Under the pieces are notes generated by a model, which saw nothing but the letters and a program-made list of their open reading frames with translations, had not been told where the DNA came from and did not search any database. A stretch of 64,000 nucleotides of DNA, taken from positions 930,001-994,000 of the forward strand of contig VXAU01000760.1 in NCBI GenBank assembly GCA_013399695.1. The letters are read 5' to 3'. A program made the position numbers and the translations under genes. Numbering within the stretch: position 1 is the stretch's first letter; each line of letters starts with the position of its first letter. The stretch comes from Formicarius rufipectus (lineage: Eukaryota; Chordata; Aves; Passeriformes; Formicariidae). This document shows positions 50,801 through 62,575 of this stretch, in pieces.

Positions 50801-53800
50801 GACTGGAAAGTCAGACTGATACAGAAACTCAACTTACTTTTAAATCTCTGTCTCCTGTGCTTGGCCTCTGTGATAGGTACAAGGACTGGCTTATTTCCCA
50901 ATAAACTTGGACAATCTGAAATGTTGTGGTTCAAGGCTGTATGTTTAGGTTTTGATTTTTGTGGCTTGTTAGCAGATTAGGGATGTATTACAAGATGGAA
51001 TAGAGAGCTTTTGGGTAGCTTAGGGAAGTCTCTTTCCATGACCGAAGGGAAAAGGTGACTTTCAGGTAAAAACAATAGGAATTAGAAGTAGCATCTCCTC
51101 CAATAATAACAAACTATAGTATAAATACGAAACAGATGGAAATGCAGAGGTGAAATTTTAGGGGTTTGATGGACTTCAAAGAAACAGGACAGCTCCTTTT
51201 TATGGAGTAAAGTGGGCAGAGGGAAGTGGCATCTTATTCCCTGTGAAGGGAATATCTGCTGGGTTTCCTGGGTGCCAAGGATTCAGTGAAGAGCTGCTCA
51301 GCTGGCTTTCCCCAAGGCTGCTGCCCCTCTGGCAAGAACAGTTTAACAACTGCAGTTTACAACTGAGTTTATTGAGCTGCTAATTTAATTTATTTTTAAT
51401 ATGGCAAGCCAACAAGCATTCAAAGGGTGCTTTACATCCTATGCAGCCATCCTACTGTGCAATTCATGACTTCCAGGGAACAGAGAATGGCTCAGGCTTC
51501 TCTTTGCCCTGTCAGGGCCCAGTACCTGAGGAATCCAAATGTAATGGATATGTGCCCAGGTGAAACTGCAGTATAGTTCAGGCAGCAACTGGGACCCAAC
51601 TCTGGGCTCAGTGGGACTACTGGGCCATCAGGCAGCTTCATATTTTCCAAAAGCTGAAGTAGGAACAATGTTGCAGCCAAGAACAGAGAAGCATCAGAGT
51701 AGTTGATTTTGGTTTCCTTGAACTTCAGCTGTGAGTCTGACTCCACCTACACGTGGACTTCACCTGGCCTTTCTCAGTGACCCTTGATCTTCATTAGTTC
51801 TTTGAAGGCACCTGATTGCTTTTTACCCATTACCCATGTTTTCCTCTTGCACAAAGGTTTTTGATGTGTTACCCAAGGAAGGATGAGGCAGAATGGCATC
51901 AGAGATAAGGGTGCTTCACATGTCATTCTTAGAATTTTTCTATTGATTTCTGCAGAGGTTAAATTTTTCTGAAGAGTTCCTTTTCAGTAGTTTTCAAGGA
52001 TTCTTTTCAAAGAAAGGAAACTTGTTTTGCAGTATAATGTAATTGATGGATATAGCAGAGGTCAATAAAACTTTAAAACATTCCAATAACTTTAGTTTCC
52101 AAATTAAAAGATATGAAGTCTTTGAAAAAACCTCAGAACATACTAGAGTGTTCCTCGGATAGCTCAATGGCAACTAGGTAGAAATGGGTAAGAAAGGAAA
52201 ATAACTCAATGGACAATCCTGCTTGATCCCACAGTTTTTGTATACTAAACATCACTTTGCATGATGTATCTGTTTACTTCTGTATGCTGGCAAATAATTT
52301 GCTTTATTTTCAAGCCTGGGATTGCTGTTCATCCCAAAACTTTGCTTTACCCAAATGCCTGAAGGATTGAAAGAAGTCAGTACTGCTCCCACTGCTGCAG
52401 AAACTTAGTCCCTGTCCTTCAAGAGTTCCATGGAATGATCATCTCCATGGATGAGTTCTGTTGTCTCTGGAAAGGGAAGTGTACAGGGAAGGTGATGAGA
52501 GAGGGAGGGACTTTGAATGTCTTCAGGATTTATGTTGGCATAGCTTAAAATTATGCAAAATGCTTAGTTTGACTATTAACGTCTGAAACCCAGTTGAAAG
52601 ACTTTTTCATACATTGTTTGTGTACTTTCTTCAGTGACTGGAAATCCTGTTGCCTCAGCTTCATTCCAGGGTGCTCACATCTCATATCTTGTTGCTCTCA
52701 TGGTATTGCCCTAAGCACATTTCCTGGGTGTTATGGACTCTCAATTTTTAATTTGCTAGCACCACTCTTACCCTGATTATGTTAATTACATGTACTTTTG
52801 TGACCTCCTGCTCTTTTTGCCTTTCTTCTTTTGCTTGCCAAGGTCCATTGGGAGCACTTAGTCACATCACTTCTTTCTATTTCCCCTTTGTTCTCTGCCA
52901 CTTTTTTGTTTTGGCTGTTAAAAGAGCAATAAAGTAAATTTTGACAGCTTAGGGAGTGACCTGTCCTATTTTTGGTTTCCAGGGAATTGAGTTTCACAGT
53001 TTGGTGGTACTGGCTGGCAACTCTGACCTTGGGACGTGGAATGTTCAATCCTTATATAATTCCACTGAGCAGGAGTTAGTTTTAGTATGCATAAGTATGC
53101 ATCAGCTGAGAATCAGACACGTCCTTTTCCTGGGCTTTAAGGTTGACTGCCTTCAGTTATTATGCACCTTCACAGGAAGAGAGAAGAGGAAGAAGCAATG
53201 AGCCTGACCGAAGCCATTCTTCCATATGGGGAATAGGGACATAGGGAAAAATGTTTTTCTGAAATTCTTTCCCTCTACCCATCAAGGAGTTGGGTAGTCA
53301 TCACTGGTGACCTTTTACCTCTCTTGTTGTCTATTCATTTCATTAATTACAACACATTCAAAAACAATTAGGCAAGTTAATGTAATAAAAAAACCTCTGA
53401 GGCTATCAAATACAGCTGGCATCTTTGTCAGGAAATTGCCAAGCTGTAACTCCAGGAGTTTATGGAGTAACCTGGGGAAGCAGCAACTGGTTCTGCTGTA
53501 CTCCTGGCTGTCCGTGCCTGGAGACTTGTGCAGAGGGACAGTCACTACAACCTGGGTGGTGACTCCTATCTACGGTATGAGAAGGGCACAGGTGAAAATG
53601 AGTGTGGAATCCTGTCTGAGCAAACACCCTGGGCTTCTCTTTCCCTTTCAAAAGAGGATAAACTAGAAGAGAAACGTCCAGAAGCAAAGAATAAACAAAA
53701 CAGGGAAAGAAAAGAGCAGGCATAAAAAACTGTAGCTGAAATAACTTTTTAAACTATTTTCTGCTTTAGTGGCAGCAAAATTTGAGAATATCTAGGGAAT

Positions 53801-54279
53801 CTGGAATACTGGTCCTACTGAATGATGCTTCCTTTGTGCTCTCACTGCTTGTTGGTGCTAGCAGTTTGTACACAGTTTAGTTTGAATCTGCTTCAATTTT
53901 TCTTTAGAATTTGCAAACCACTCATGTGAGATGAGTAGCTCCCTACAAACACTAGGATAGAAAAGCTAATAATAATGGATGTCCATGTTATGTTTATCAC
54001 AGAGAAATGTGCAGTGAAATATATTTTTGTTAATTGTCTGAGCCAAGCCCTGCTCTGTGGAATGCCTTTGACACTGGTGCCGTGGACTGGTGTCACTACT
54101 TTCTGCTGGCTTTGTAATGGTGGGAAATGCTTTCTTACTCTCTTATTCTACACTCCTCTCATCTGCACACAGTCTAGACATTTATGTTTTATTGTTATTG
54201 TTGGTAATATGAGGGAAAAAATGTTTTGCAGCCTCTTGAAGTGAAATGGTTCTTGTGCATTAGGTGTAATGGGCATGTA
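50801..54279. other. Noncoding DNA, no gene seen
   Basis: Open frames up to 119 codons (53307-53666, +) show no domain. A 10-bp direct duplication AGTATGCATA/AGTATGCATC lies at 53084-53103. TGGTGCCGTG at 54075-54084 resembles a retroviral tRNA-His primer site by chance, but no LTR or internal coding is nearby. Confidence 0.6.
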
Positions 54280-54590
54280 GTGCTCACTGCAAAGCAAACC
54301 TCTACGGTGATAAGGCCTGTCATTTCAGATTGAAGAGAAAATAGCTGGAACCATGAAAGGCATTTAATGGTTTCTATTCCAGCTCCTGAAAGTAAATAGA
54401 GAGTAGGAGGGCTTCCTGCTAAGCAGCTGAAATTATTATTGTCTTAGAGCTGAAGAAACTGGAGTCAATAATGCTGACTCAGGGACTCTTGTGGATTGTT
54501 TTGATGAATGGATTGATTTGGAGGGTGGATTCGCCTGATAGCCTATTCAACACTGTCATATAACTTTAACAATTAACATGTTCAAGAAGG
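54280..54590. promoter_or_regulatory. Candidate conserved noncoding element
   Basis: This repeat-free 310-bp stretch carries a consensus AP-1 site TGACTCA (54475-54481), a SOX-like ATTATTGTC (near 54435), GGATTGATTTGG and an ACAATTAACATG block near the right end. It contains no meaningful open frame. The enhancer idea is an inference from motif texture. Confidence 0.3.
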
Positions 54591-55067
54591 TTTGTTTTTT
54601 TTTTCTCTTTTACCTCTGGTTTCACTGATTTACTCAAAGTGTTGGCCAAAACCAAGGCGTGTCAGGTATTACCATGTACATAAACCCGTGTCATCACTGT
54701 AAATTGTTACCTTTCAATCCATAGGATGCTGGCATAACTTGCAGTGAAATCACCTGCAGAGGAAGCTTCCCTGGCCTGGAGTGTGTATTTCTAGGGAAAA
54801 AAACCAAAAAGGTGGCACTGATGTCTCTGTGACAGTCATTCATTCAGAAGGGACATATAACTGTGGGCTTGATTGTGTAAGATTATTACTGATCTTTAAC
54901 CTTATTCCAGGTTTGAGGGTGAAAAAGGAAGGACTTTCTATGGTCATATTATCCACCTAAGGGACTTTCTGACTTAGGTAGGGCTATTGTTTTTTGGTTC
55001 CAGCTCCTAGTAAGTTGTTGTGACTTTTTTTCTTCTGGCCCGTCCAGGAGAAGAGATGCATTCTAGA

Positions 55068-55121
55068 TTTTTTTTTTTTTNNNNNNNNNNNNNNNNNNNN
55101 NNNNNNNNNTTTTTTTTTTTT
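55068..55121. other. Assembly gap (29 N) inside poly-T
   Basis: Thirteen T (55068-55080), 29 ambiguous bases (55081-55109) and twelve T (55110-55121) form one homopolymer-bounded gap. The real length of the tract is unknown, and sequence other than T could be missing. Confidence 0.97.
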
Positions 55122-57670
55122 AATACTAGAGTTAAGCTGAAAAAACTGTGCAATGCTACTTACTTTTGGTAATGCTTCACTTTTATTGAAAGTAAATATT
55201 ACTGTGTGGGCAGCTCAGGGTTTGTTTGCATTGCTTAACAATGCTGTCCAACTGGTTTTTGTGCTAACAAGTTATCAAACATGAATTTCTCTTCATGTTA
55301 TGTGCAGTACAGTTATTTTGGACACTCTGGAAATGAAGTGCTACCAGCTTCATTGTGTCCTGTTCTTTTAGGCATGGACTGCTTTGCTTCTAATATGAAG
55401 ATAAAGAGGACTGTGAATATTAAAAAGCAGCATGGCCAGCTAGAGTTAAACATACAGGATGAGACATTAACTTAAACCACATGTGGAATGCAGCTGTTTC
55501 TACTGAGGCTTTCATCAGTGTGTGCTGGGAAGATTGGTGGGTTTTAATATGTGGTCTCAAGCAGAGCCAATAGAAATGTGTGGAAAATGTGTGTGAAATC
55601 AGTGTGTATTCATGGGGGGTCTGCGGTGTTGTGAGGAGCATTTTATTTGTCTTAATGTAAGTAATGGTGGTAATACCTATCTGATCACAAAATACCTTGA
55701 TTTCTGAGGCACACATAGAAAGGAATAGATCTGGCAAATGACTAACCTGCACCTGTGTAATAAGTAATGTTCTGGATTTTATTTTTTTTTTCTAGTTGAT
55801 CAGAACAAAGTAGCAAAAGGAAACTTTGAACTACAAATCCTCTGCAAAAAAGTGTGAGACACCTGAGACTGGCTGGTCACAAACCCACTGGAGACTGATG
55901 TTTCTGACTCAGACCCTTAATGCCACTTAACATTTAGGTGGTGCTAAGGATGACTGTGGATCAAAAAGCTGCTGAATTCACAGCTGCTAAAAGAGAAATT
56001 GCTGTGCCTGTGAGCACGGATGAGCGGAGTTGAAAGCTGATCTGTTAACAGAGTGTGCTCTATGAATTCATCTAAAGGAAAAGTTAAGGGGTGGGGAAAT
56101 TCTGCCACGAGCCATGAGGACAGCCAGACTTTTCTTGGCATGGGAGCTGAAGGCACTGGTGAAGTTCAGTGGATTTTGCTCAGATGTGTTTCTGGCAGAA
56201 GGTGGCTGGACACGATGCAGCTGCCACTACCCTAATAAACTCCATGTGCTAATGAACTACCCGAGATCCTCGGGGCCTGCGGGCAAAGCCTTCACAGAGG
56301 TGAGCTAAAGAAAAGCCTTCCCCCAGCTATGCCAGGTGGAGATGGGATAGGACTTTCCCAGCTGGAGATCACTCCTGTACGTGTGTGCACAAAGATAAGG
56401 TACCGAATTTGGTCAGAACAGTGGAGCAGACCCTGGCACAAAGGGAAGAGATCTGGATTCACTGAAGTTTTGCCCTTGTGCGTAGACATAATAGGATCTG
56501 GTAGACATAAAGTACAGCTTTAGAGTAGTTTTTCACTTAATACAAAGACAGTATGAGTAAAGGGAGAGAAATAGGAAACCAAAGGAGGTGGTGAAGGCTT
56601 ATTAAGAGTGATTTTTTTTTTTTTATCCTCTGATAAGTGATAAAAGTGATTCAGACTTTATCAGCTCTCTGTAATTTTCAGAAGCGTGAAAGGAAGTAAA
56701 AGTAGCAAAGAGGCAAAGGTTGGTTTTGTAATGACATTCTTAGAGAGAGTCATTTTGTTTGAACACACTTACAACCAGAGACCAAATGGAGAAGAGGTCA
56801 GGGAATAAAACTCAGTTGACTCTATACAGGAAAAGTTGGAGGGAGGAACTGAAAGATAAACAGAGCTCCAGCTCCAGCAGGAGAAAGTATGGTTTACTGA
56901 AAAAGACAGGGGAATTGCAATGTGGATTCTTGGTTCCTGGATACACCTCAGAATATTGCAGGGGAACAAAACACTGATGGACCATTAAATAAAATAGGAG
57001 ACTTGCATCTGAGAGTTTAGCGAAGCATTGTCTTATAGCAGCTTATTATTAATCTGTGTAACACGAGAATCCACACCCATATTCTCTGTAGACACTACAA
57101 ATAATAAAATGCCCAAATAATCCACAAAACTGTTCTGCCTCTCTTGGGGGGCAAGAATCCCCTTTGAGTGCAGATACTGTAATAGTTGTCATAGCAGCAC
57201 GTCCAAAAGCGGGAAAAGTTTCACTGATGATTTTCAAATACAACCTAGAAATGCAATTAAAACAGTGTTAGCTTTAACAGTTCTTAAAAATCTTGAGCTA
57301 TGGCTTTGAGGAAGAGCAGTTTCACCTACTAAAGATCCTCCAGTGTGCATTTGATATGTGTAATTTGTGTAGCCTGGCACTTAGAGTTGCCTAAGGGGAT
57401 GTGGTGTAACACAGCAGCCAGAAGCTTGGAACTCATGTAAGATCCTCACTTGGGCAGCGCTCAAAAGGGGTGCGAACAGGCTGATGGTTCTTAACCTCAG
57501 GAAATCGGCAGCAACAGTGATGAACAGCATCAAACACAAGCTCTCCTTTCCACCAAACATGCTGTGCAAAGACTTAACTAAAAAGCTTCCTGCAGGGGGA
57601 TGTCTAATTCCCATCAAAATAATCTCCTGAAGGGTAAGAGAAAATGAGGGAAGATTTATTGCTAGCTCTC

Positions 57671-57707
57671 ATTTTTGTTGTTGTTATTTTTTGTTGTTGT
57701 TTTTGTT
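57671..57707. repeat. (GTT)n-like low-complexity tract
   Basis: GTT triplets alternate with short T runs over about 37 bases. This is an imperfect trinucleotide microsatellite. Confidence 0.85.
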
Positions 57708-58884
57708 AACTCAGTCATACTTATGGCAGGAGAATAAGATCAATTCTAGCAGTTTTCTCTCTGAAACTCACTGCTAGTTCTAACCCTCTTCCCTGATACC
57801 TGCAGCACTGGAGCAGAAAGGCTGTCCCATTTTGTCGTCATTACTCAGTGGGTTTTCTGTTCTGTGTGGAGTAGTTGTCATTTGTTCATATGGGCCACGG
57901 GAGACAAAAATATAAAAAAAAAAAAGCACAGTGATTATATGCAAGCTTCTTTTTTGGACAAAATTTGTCTCTTTAGTTCAAAACTCTCTGTGGAGGTAAT
58001 TAAACTGAACCAGAATCGTAAATGGGACTGTGTAAATAACTTTACAGGATTAATGTATTGGATTATTTTTGGCTTTTCACTTCTCTTACAAATTGTTCTG
58101 GGAATAGACTGGTTGTTTACCTCAGATGTTTAAATTTGTCTCTTCAGAAACTTCAAGGAAATTTAATGCATTCTTCATAAATTCAGGGCACAATTTTTCA
58201 GGTTATCATTGTATACTTGGAAACATTGTGTATTTATATTTTTAAATGAATGAACTTGGTTGCTTCAATTTGTGTTTCCACTGCAAATACTAGCAATTTA
58301 CTTTTCAAATCTGTTCTGCAATATTCCTTTAAAGATACTTGTTTCAGAAGATTTGTGCCAGATAAACTGTTCACTAGAATATTTGTGGAAAGCAAATATG
58401 GTGTGGGGAGTAGGAATGGTAGAAACATTCAAAGTTAGTTTATTCAGAAATTCAGCCAAATTTTCACAGAAAGTTATTGTTCTATGTGTGCTAGTTTGGT
58501 TTTGGTGTTTTTTTAAAAGTAATTAGTTAATGACAGATATAAGATATTTTGTCAATTGAACAAATACTGTGTAGAGGCTCTTCCTTCCAGATTTCAAATT
58601 AAAAAAGCAGCAGGGACAGCTTCTGGAATAACATAAGTTTTCAGTACTCTTGTTGAAATTTTTAGAGAGGTCCAGTGTTGTGTACAGTGTGGTGATAACA
58701 AGTTACTTGGCTTTGTTTATTCATTTACTGTCTTTTGCCATCTCTTTCCAGTCCTTCAGAATTATGGTATGAATGTTCTTTTCTGCTGAACGGAATAGTG
58801 GTGGTGGTGATGGGATCCATACAACTGGGATAATGGTCTTACTTTCCCAAGACTGATTTTCAACTTCTAGCCTAAACAATTAGC

Positions 58885-59440
58885 TGCCAGGAATAGTGTG
58901 GCCACCAGGATGAGGGATGTGACCATCTCCCTCTACTTGGTGCTGCTGAGGCTACACCTTGGATGGTGTGTTCAGTTCAGGGCCTCTCATGACAAGAAGG
59001 ACATTATGGGACTGGAGTGGGTCCACAGAAGGGCAACAGAGTTGATGAAGCGTCTGGAGCACAAGTCTGCTGAAGAGCAGCTGAAGAACCTGGGGGCATT
59101 TAGCCTGGAGAAAATCAGGGTATGGGGAAACCTTCTCGCTCTCTAGAATTCCCTGAAAGGAGGTTAAAGTTTAAGTGAGGGTTGGTCTGTTCTCCTAAGC
59201 AACAAGTGATAGAACAAGAGGAAATGTCTCAGGTTATGCCGGAAAAGTTTAGATTGGAGGTTGACAAGCATTAGAACAGGCTGCCCAGGGCAGTGGTGGA
59301 GCCACCATCCCTGGAAGTATTTAAAAGCTGTGTAAATGTGGCACTTGAGGACATAATTTAGTGATGGACTTGGCAATGTTGGGGAAATGGTTGGACTCAG
59401 TGACAGAGGTCTTTTCCAACTGAAATCGTTCTTTGAAAAC
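58885..59440 (+). mobile_element. CR1 LINE 3' fragment (ORF2 end plus 3' UTR)
   Basis: The plus strand encodes the C-terminal end of the CR1 ORF2 protein. VQFRASHDKKDIMGLEWVHR, ATELMKRLEHKSAEEQLKNL and GAFSLEKIRVWGNLLAL follow the family pattern in order, and the frame ends at TAG (59144-59146). The CR1 3' UTR follows, with recognisable blocks such as AACAAGTGATAGAACAAGAG, CAGGCTGCCCAGGGCAGTGG and GGTCTTTTCCAACTGAAAT. Compared with the usual CR1 3' UTR, about 30-40 bases are missing near 59261 and about 10 near 59400. The copy is 5'-truncated and inactive. Its orientation is opposite to the fragment at 9.2-9.5 kb. Confidence 0.92.
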
Positions 59441-60150
59441 TGTACCTCTGGATCATTCAGACTCTGAGTCTGGTGTCATGTGAAGTGAAATCCCTCAGCT
59501 CTAATTACAGATGAGGTAGCATAGGGTATGGAAGAATTCAAGGGACAGTAGGAAGTCTCAAGGAGAGATTTAGGATCATTTTGGAGTCACTTTTTACTGA
59601 AGCTCCATAATTTTTTGTCATCTGTGAGTTAATATAATAATGGTCAGATGAAGTATTTTATACATCTAAGTGTTTTGGCTGTTTGAAAATTAAACTTATT
59701 CTCCAATTTTGTATTCTTGTGCCAGCAGCAGACCTGCTGTGGTGCTCCTAAAATGATAAATTGATAAAAGTCCTAATAGGAGGAACTCAACAGGAAAAAA
59801 ACCAAAATGAATTAGCTTGCCGAGACATGGCTAACATCATTGAATTTATATATGTTTCATTAAACTGAGACTTGACAGCTTTATGAGGAAACAGTGGGGT
59901 TTGCAGTGTATGAAGAACCTGTAATACTGCCAAGGCTGATCAGGTTCTGTGCCATACAGCCTATTTAATAGACAAATATTTGCACAGTGAAAGTGTCATT
60001 TTAAACGACTGGCTTGATAATCCCTTAAGCTTTAAAATGATCTACAAAGACTGGAAATCCTACCCTGGTGTTTAAGATCTAGTGGAACGTTAGCAAATTT
60101 TAAGAAACTTGTTCCTAAATTAGGTTTTTTTTCTTTTTTTTTTTTTTGTN

Positions 60151-60186
<36 letters not shown>

Positions 60187-60442
60187 TGACTCCTGCTGCT
60201 TCTTTCACCTGTCATTATTCTACCATATTGATTGGGGATGCAGCTGGAATTGGCTTGATGTCTGTACTCTCTGTGACAGGTCCAGTTTGTGTTCTACATG
60301 TGTGCTCATGTTGATCAGGTATTTGTGATTATCAGAATGAGGCACCAGATTCTTGCAAAGTATTTATCCCACTGCATGCTCACAATCTTGGTAATTTGGT
60401 GTGCAGAACCCAGGTTATGCACAGCAAATGCTTCAGGTCATT
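59441..60442. other. Noncoding DNA with a long poly-T tract
   Basis: The only notable content is the T-rich tract at 60125-60185, listed separately. No gene or other repeat was recognised. Confidence 0.65.
60125..60185. repeat. 61-base T-rich tract with an ambiguous base
   Basis: The tract is T except for one C, one G and an N at 60150. A nominal open frame encoding poly-phenylalanine across it is meaningless. The N in a homopolymer points to unreliable base calling or length. Confidence 0.95.
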
Positions 60443-60511
60443 CTGTTAGGAGTTGGACTCGATGATCCTTGTGGGTCCCTTCCAACTCAGAATATGCTGG
60501 ATTCTGTGATC
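60443..60511 (+). mobile_element. CR1-type 3' tail fragment
   Basis: GAGTTGGACTCGATGATCCT followed by TGTGGGTCCCTTCCAACTCA and an ATTCTGTGAT end is the diagnostic terminal region of an avian CR1 subfamily. It is nearly the same tail as in the SINE at 34.3 kb. No tRNA-like head or ORF2 sequence precedes it, so it is either a very short 5'-truncated CR1 or a headless SINE copy. Confidence 0.88.
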
Positions 60512-61199
60512 TAACTATAACCAACATGGCAATTAAAGAAGGTTAATGAGTAAATCTAGTTTCATTTGACTGCATTTTTTAAAGTTTCAGATTTCTTCCT
60601 GTTCTAGCTGCTACATAAAGCACAACTTCAATTTTCCCTAACAGAACTGGGACTATGATCTTTCATTTCATTCTTCATTCCTTGTAGTCTTTCCTTCCAC
60701 GGTCCATGACCTTATCCTGTTTTTTGCCTTTCTTCTCCACAAAAGTCAGGGGCCAGTTGGATCTTGGAAAGAAAGAGAGATCTCAACACAAGATGTTTAT
60801 ATGGTACCACTTATTTGAGAATGCACAAGTGAAAAGTTTGATAATGAACTAGAGAAACAGAACAACAAAGCCAAAATATTTGAAGGAAGAAAAGCTTAAG
60901 ACATGACAATCAGGAGTAACACACATGCACACACACACAAAGGATAAATGCAGCACATATTTTCCTCTCTCATACATGTATTTAACTGAGAAGCTAGAAC
61001 ATATCAGATAATTTGGTAAATGTCATAAATTTAATGGGAATAAAATGGTATACAGAGAGATATAAATAATAGCAAAGCTACCCAGGATCAGATTGAAAAC
61101 AGGTACATGCTTCCCTTAGACTGTGTATTTAAAAAAGCTAAATTTCCTAAATTCTCAAAACTAAATTTGCATATGATAAAGCAATTTTTGGCAGTGACT
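60512..61199. other. Noncoding DNA, no gene seen
   Basis: It contains a short CA-rich stretch (about 60919-60939) and a perfect octamer ATTTGCAT (61165-61172). No coding or transposon signal was found. Confidence 0.65.
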
Positions 61200-61489
61200 G
61201 ATCAGATTCAGAGGCAGATGCCCTCCACAGCCTTTTAACTCTAATTGTAGCACAGCAATGTGTCAAGGCTGGGCAAAGAATTTACTGGGGCGAAAAGCAG
61301 GAAGGAAAAAAATAGATCTTGAAAATTGCATTAATGGAAACAGCAGGTGGGTGGCAATAACCAAATAGCTTTAATTGTCCACAGAGCTCATGGGAATCAA
61401 TTTGCTGTGATTATTACCTACATGGTGTAAGGAAGAAATAGCAAATTAAATGGAATGACACAAATGGTAGTAAACTATACCATAGGATT
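61200..61489. promoter_or_regulatory. Candidate conserved noncoding element
   Basis: The stretch is repeat-free and carries TTAATTG (61371-61377), an E-box CAGGTG (61344-61349), GCATTAATGG (near 61328) and AATCAATTTG followed by TGATTATTACC. This is the typical mix of homeodomain and bHLH words in neural or mesodermal enhancers. No open frame is present. Conservation is inferred only. Confidence 0.33.
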
Positions 61490-62464
61490 CCCATAGAGAG
61501 CTTGCAGTAGTTCTGTCCTCAAGGACACACTGTTTTAGGTAATTTTTTTCCTGGAGAAAACAGAATGTAGGTGCCAGTCAGACAATGAAACACAGTTATT
61601 ATTAGTGCACACAGGCAGCCTAGCCTAGCCAACCAGATGTGTTTTGGTTTTGGGTAGACTAGAAAACTTGCAGATCCACAGTGTATAGGATTGATTTCTC
61701 CCTTAGAACTACCTTGGCATTATTTAATAGCTTACCCTGAAAACAGAGTGTTGCTATCAACTTTCCTTCCTGACTATACAAAGCTGTTCTAGGAGGCCAC
61801 TTTGGACCCCCTATCTCCAGACTTACTTGACCTCACAGATCGGTAATTTTTCTATTTCAGAAAATTTTCAGAATTAAGGAAAAAAAAGAAGGTATATTTC
61901 TATCTGAAATTTAACTGAGATCTGCTGAGATTTTGAGAGAAGGCTCAGTCAAAACAGCAATTATTCAGCCAACTCTCTTTATTCACAGAGGACATTGGCA
62001 ATGCACCTGCGAGCTTTTGGCTCGGCCTGTTACATGACAAACTCAGAGTGAGATTTAGCTGATTAAACATGGCCAGTCAGTGCCATTGGAGTTGCCCTAA
62101 ACTCTCTCATCTGCCTTCCACTGTCACACCAGCCAGGCACTGGTCACCTTCCAGGTCTGCACTTCTCTCTGTTGTACCTGCAGAAGAGATTTCTCACATT
62201 GAGGTGTTTGAAATGGCACAGGAGTCCCATATTTAGGCAGCTGAATGCTGTCTCAGCTTTCTATGTGCTGTTTGGATGCCCCAGTCAATAAATACATTGT
62301 AGGCTCTTCTGAAGGCTACAGTTGCCTACAACAGGCCAGGGGTGAATCTCTCAAAGTATTTGCTATTGGCACTGCTCTGTCTGTATAAAGTGATACCCCT
62401 TGATAAAGGAAGGGCTGACTTTCCAGACCAAACGGTGAAGTATTTGCTGGGGACGTGACAGACT
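61490..62464. other. Noncoding DNA, no gene seen
   Basis: No recognisable repeat, RNA gene or coding frame. The portion from 62.0 to 62.3 kb is slightly richer in GC. Confidence 0.6.
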
Positions 62465-62575
62465 GTGGGGTTTGAATTCCTGGTCTCAATCAGGCAGACC
62501 AGGTTTGAACCTGGATCTCCCACATCCTCAGGAAGTGCCTTAATCATTAGGCCTTCAGGCCCTGACTTAATTTGT
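62465..62575 (-). mobile_element. Ancient tRNA-derived SINE relic with hairpin
   Basis: On the minus strand a tRNA-like head is visible. GCCTAATGATTAAGGCACTT includes a degenerate A box (plus coordinates 62538-62549), and GATGTGGGAGATCCAGG leads into the B box GGTTCAAACCT (62501-62511). Spacing of the boxes suits an RNA polymerase III promoter. Beyond the B box, CCTGGTCT (62479-62486) and AGACCAGG (62496-62503) form an inverted repeat, a feature I associate with an old SINE abundant in turtles and crocodilians. That family link is from memory. The body and tail of the element are not identifiable. Confidence 0.55.

Larger units (their letters stand above)
54591..58884. other. Noncoding DNA with an assembly gap
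   Basis: The interval includes the poly-T gap at 55068-55121 and a GTT-rich tract at 57671-57707. Open frames are at most 110 codons (55420-55752, -) with no known domain. The 56.1-56.3 kb part is slightly CpG-richer and has an AG|GTGAGC donor-like string near 56300, but I can assign no exon. No mobile element is recognised. Confidence 0.6.

Noticed and set aside
50506..50980. Overlapping open frames of 142 codons (-) and 115 codons (+)
   Set aside because: Both cross a GC-rich patch where stop codons are rare; neither has a recognisable domain.
54075..54084. TGGTGCCGTG resembling a retroviral tRNA-His primer-binding site
   Set aside because: The match stops after ten bases, and no LTR ends, polypurine tract or retroviral coding remnants are nearby.
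56230..56305. Exon-like CpG-containing stretch ending in a splice-donor-like AG|GTGAGC
   Set aside because: No matching acceptor, no conserved protein in any frame, and donor-like strings are common.
60146..60328. Open frame encoding poly-phenylalanine
   Set aside because: It is translation of a poly-T tract with an ambiguous base.
13944..61172. Several perfect octamer sites (ATTTGCAT or its complement at 13944, 15044, 28698, 28911, 36864 and 61165)
   Set aside because: A rough expectation for this 8-mer on both strands of 64 kb of AT-rich DNA is about four, so six is not meaningful.
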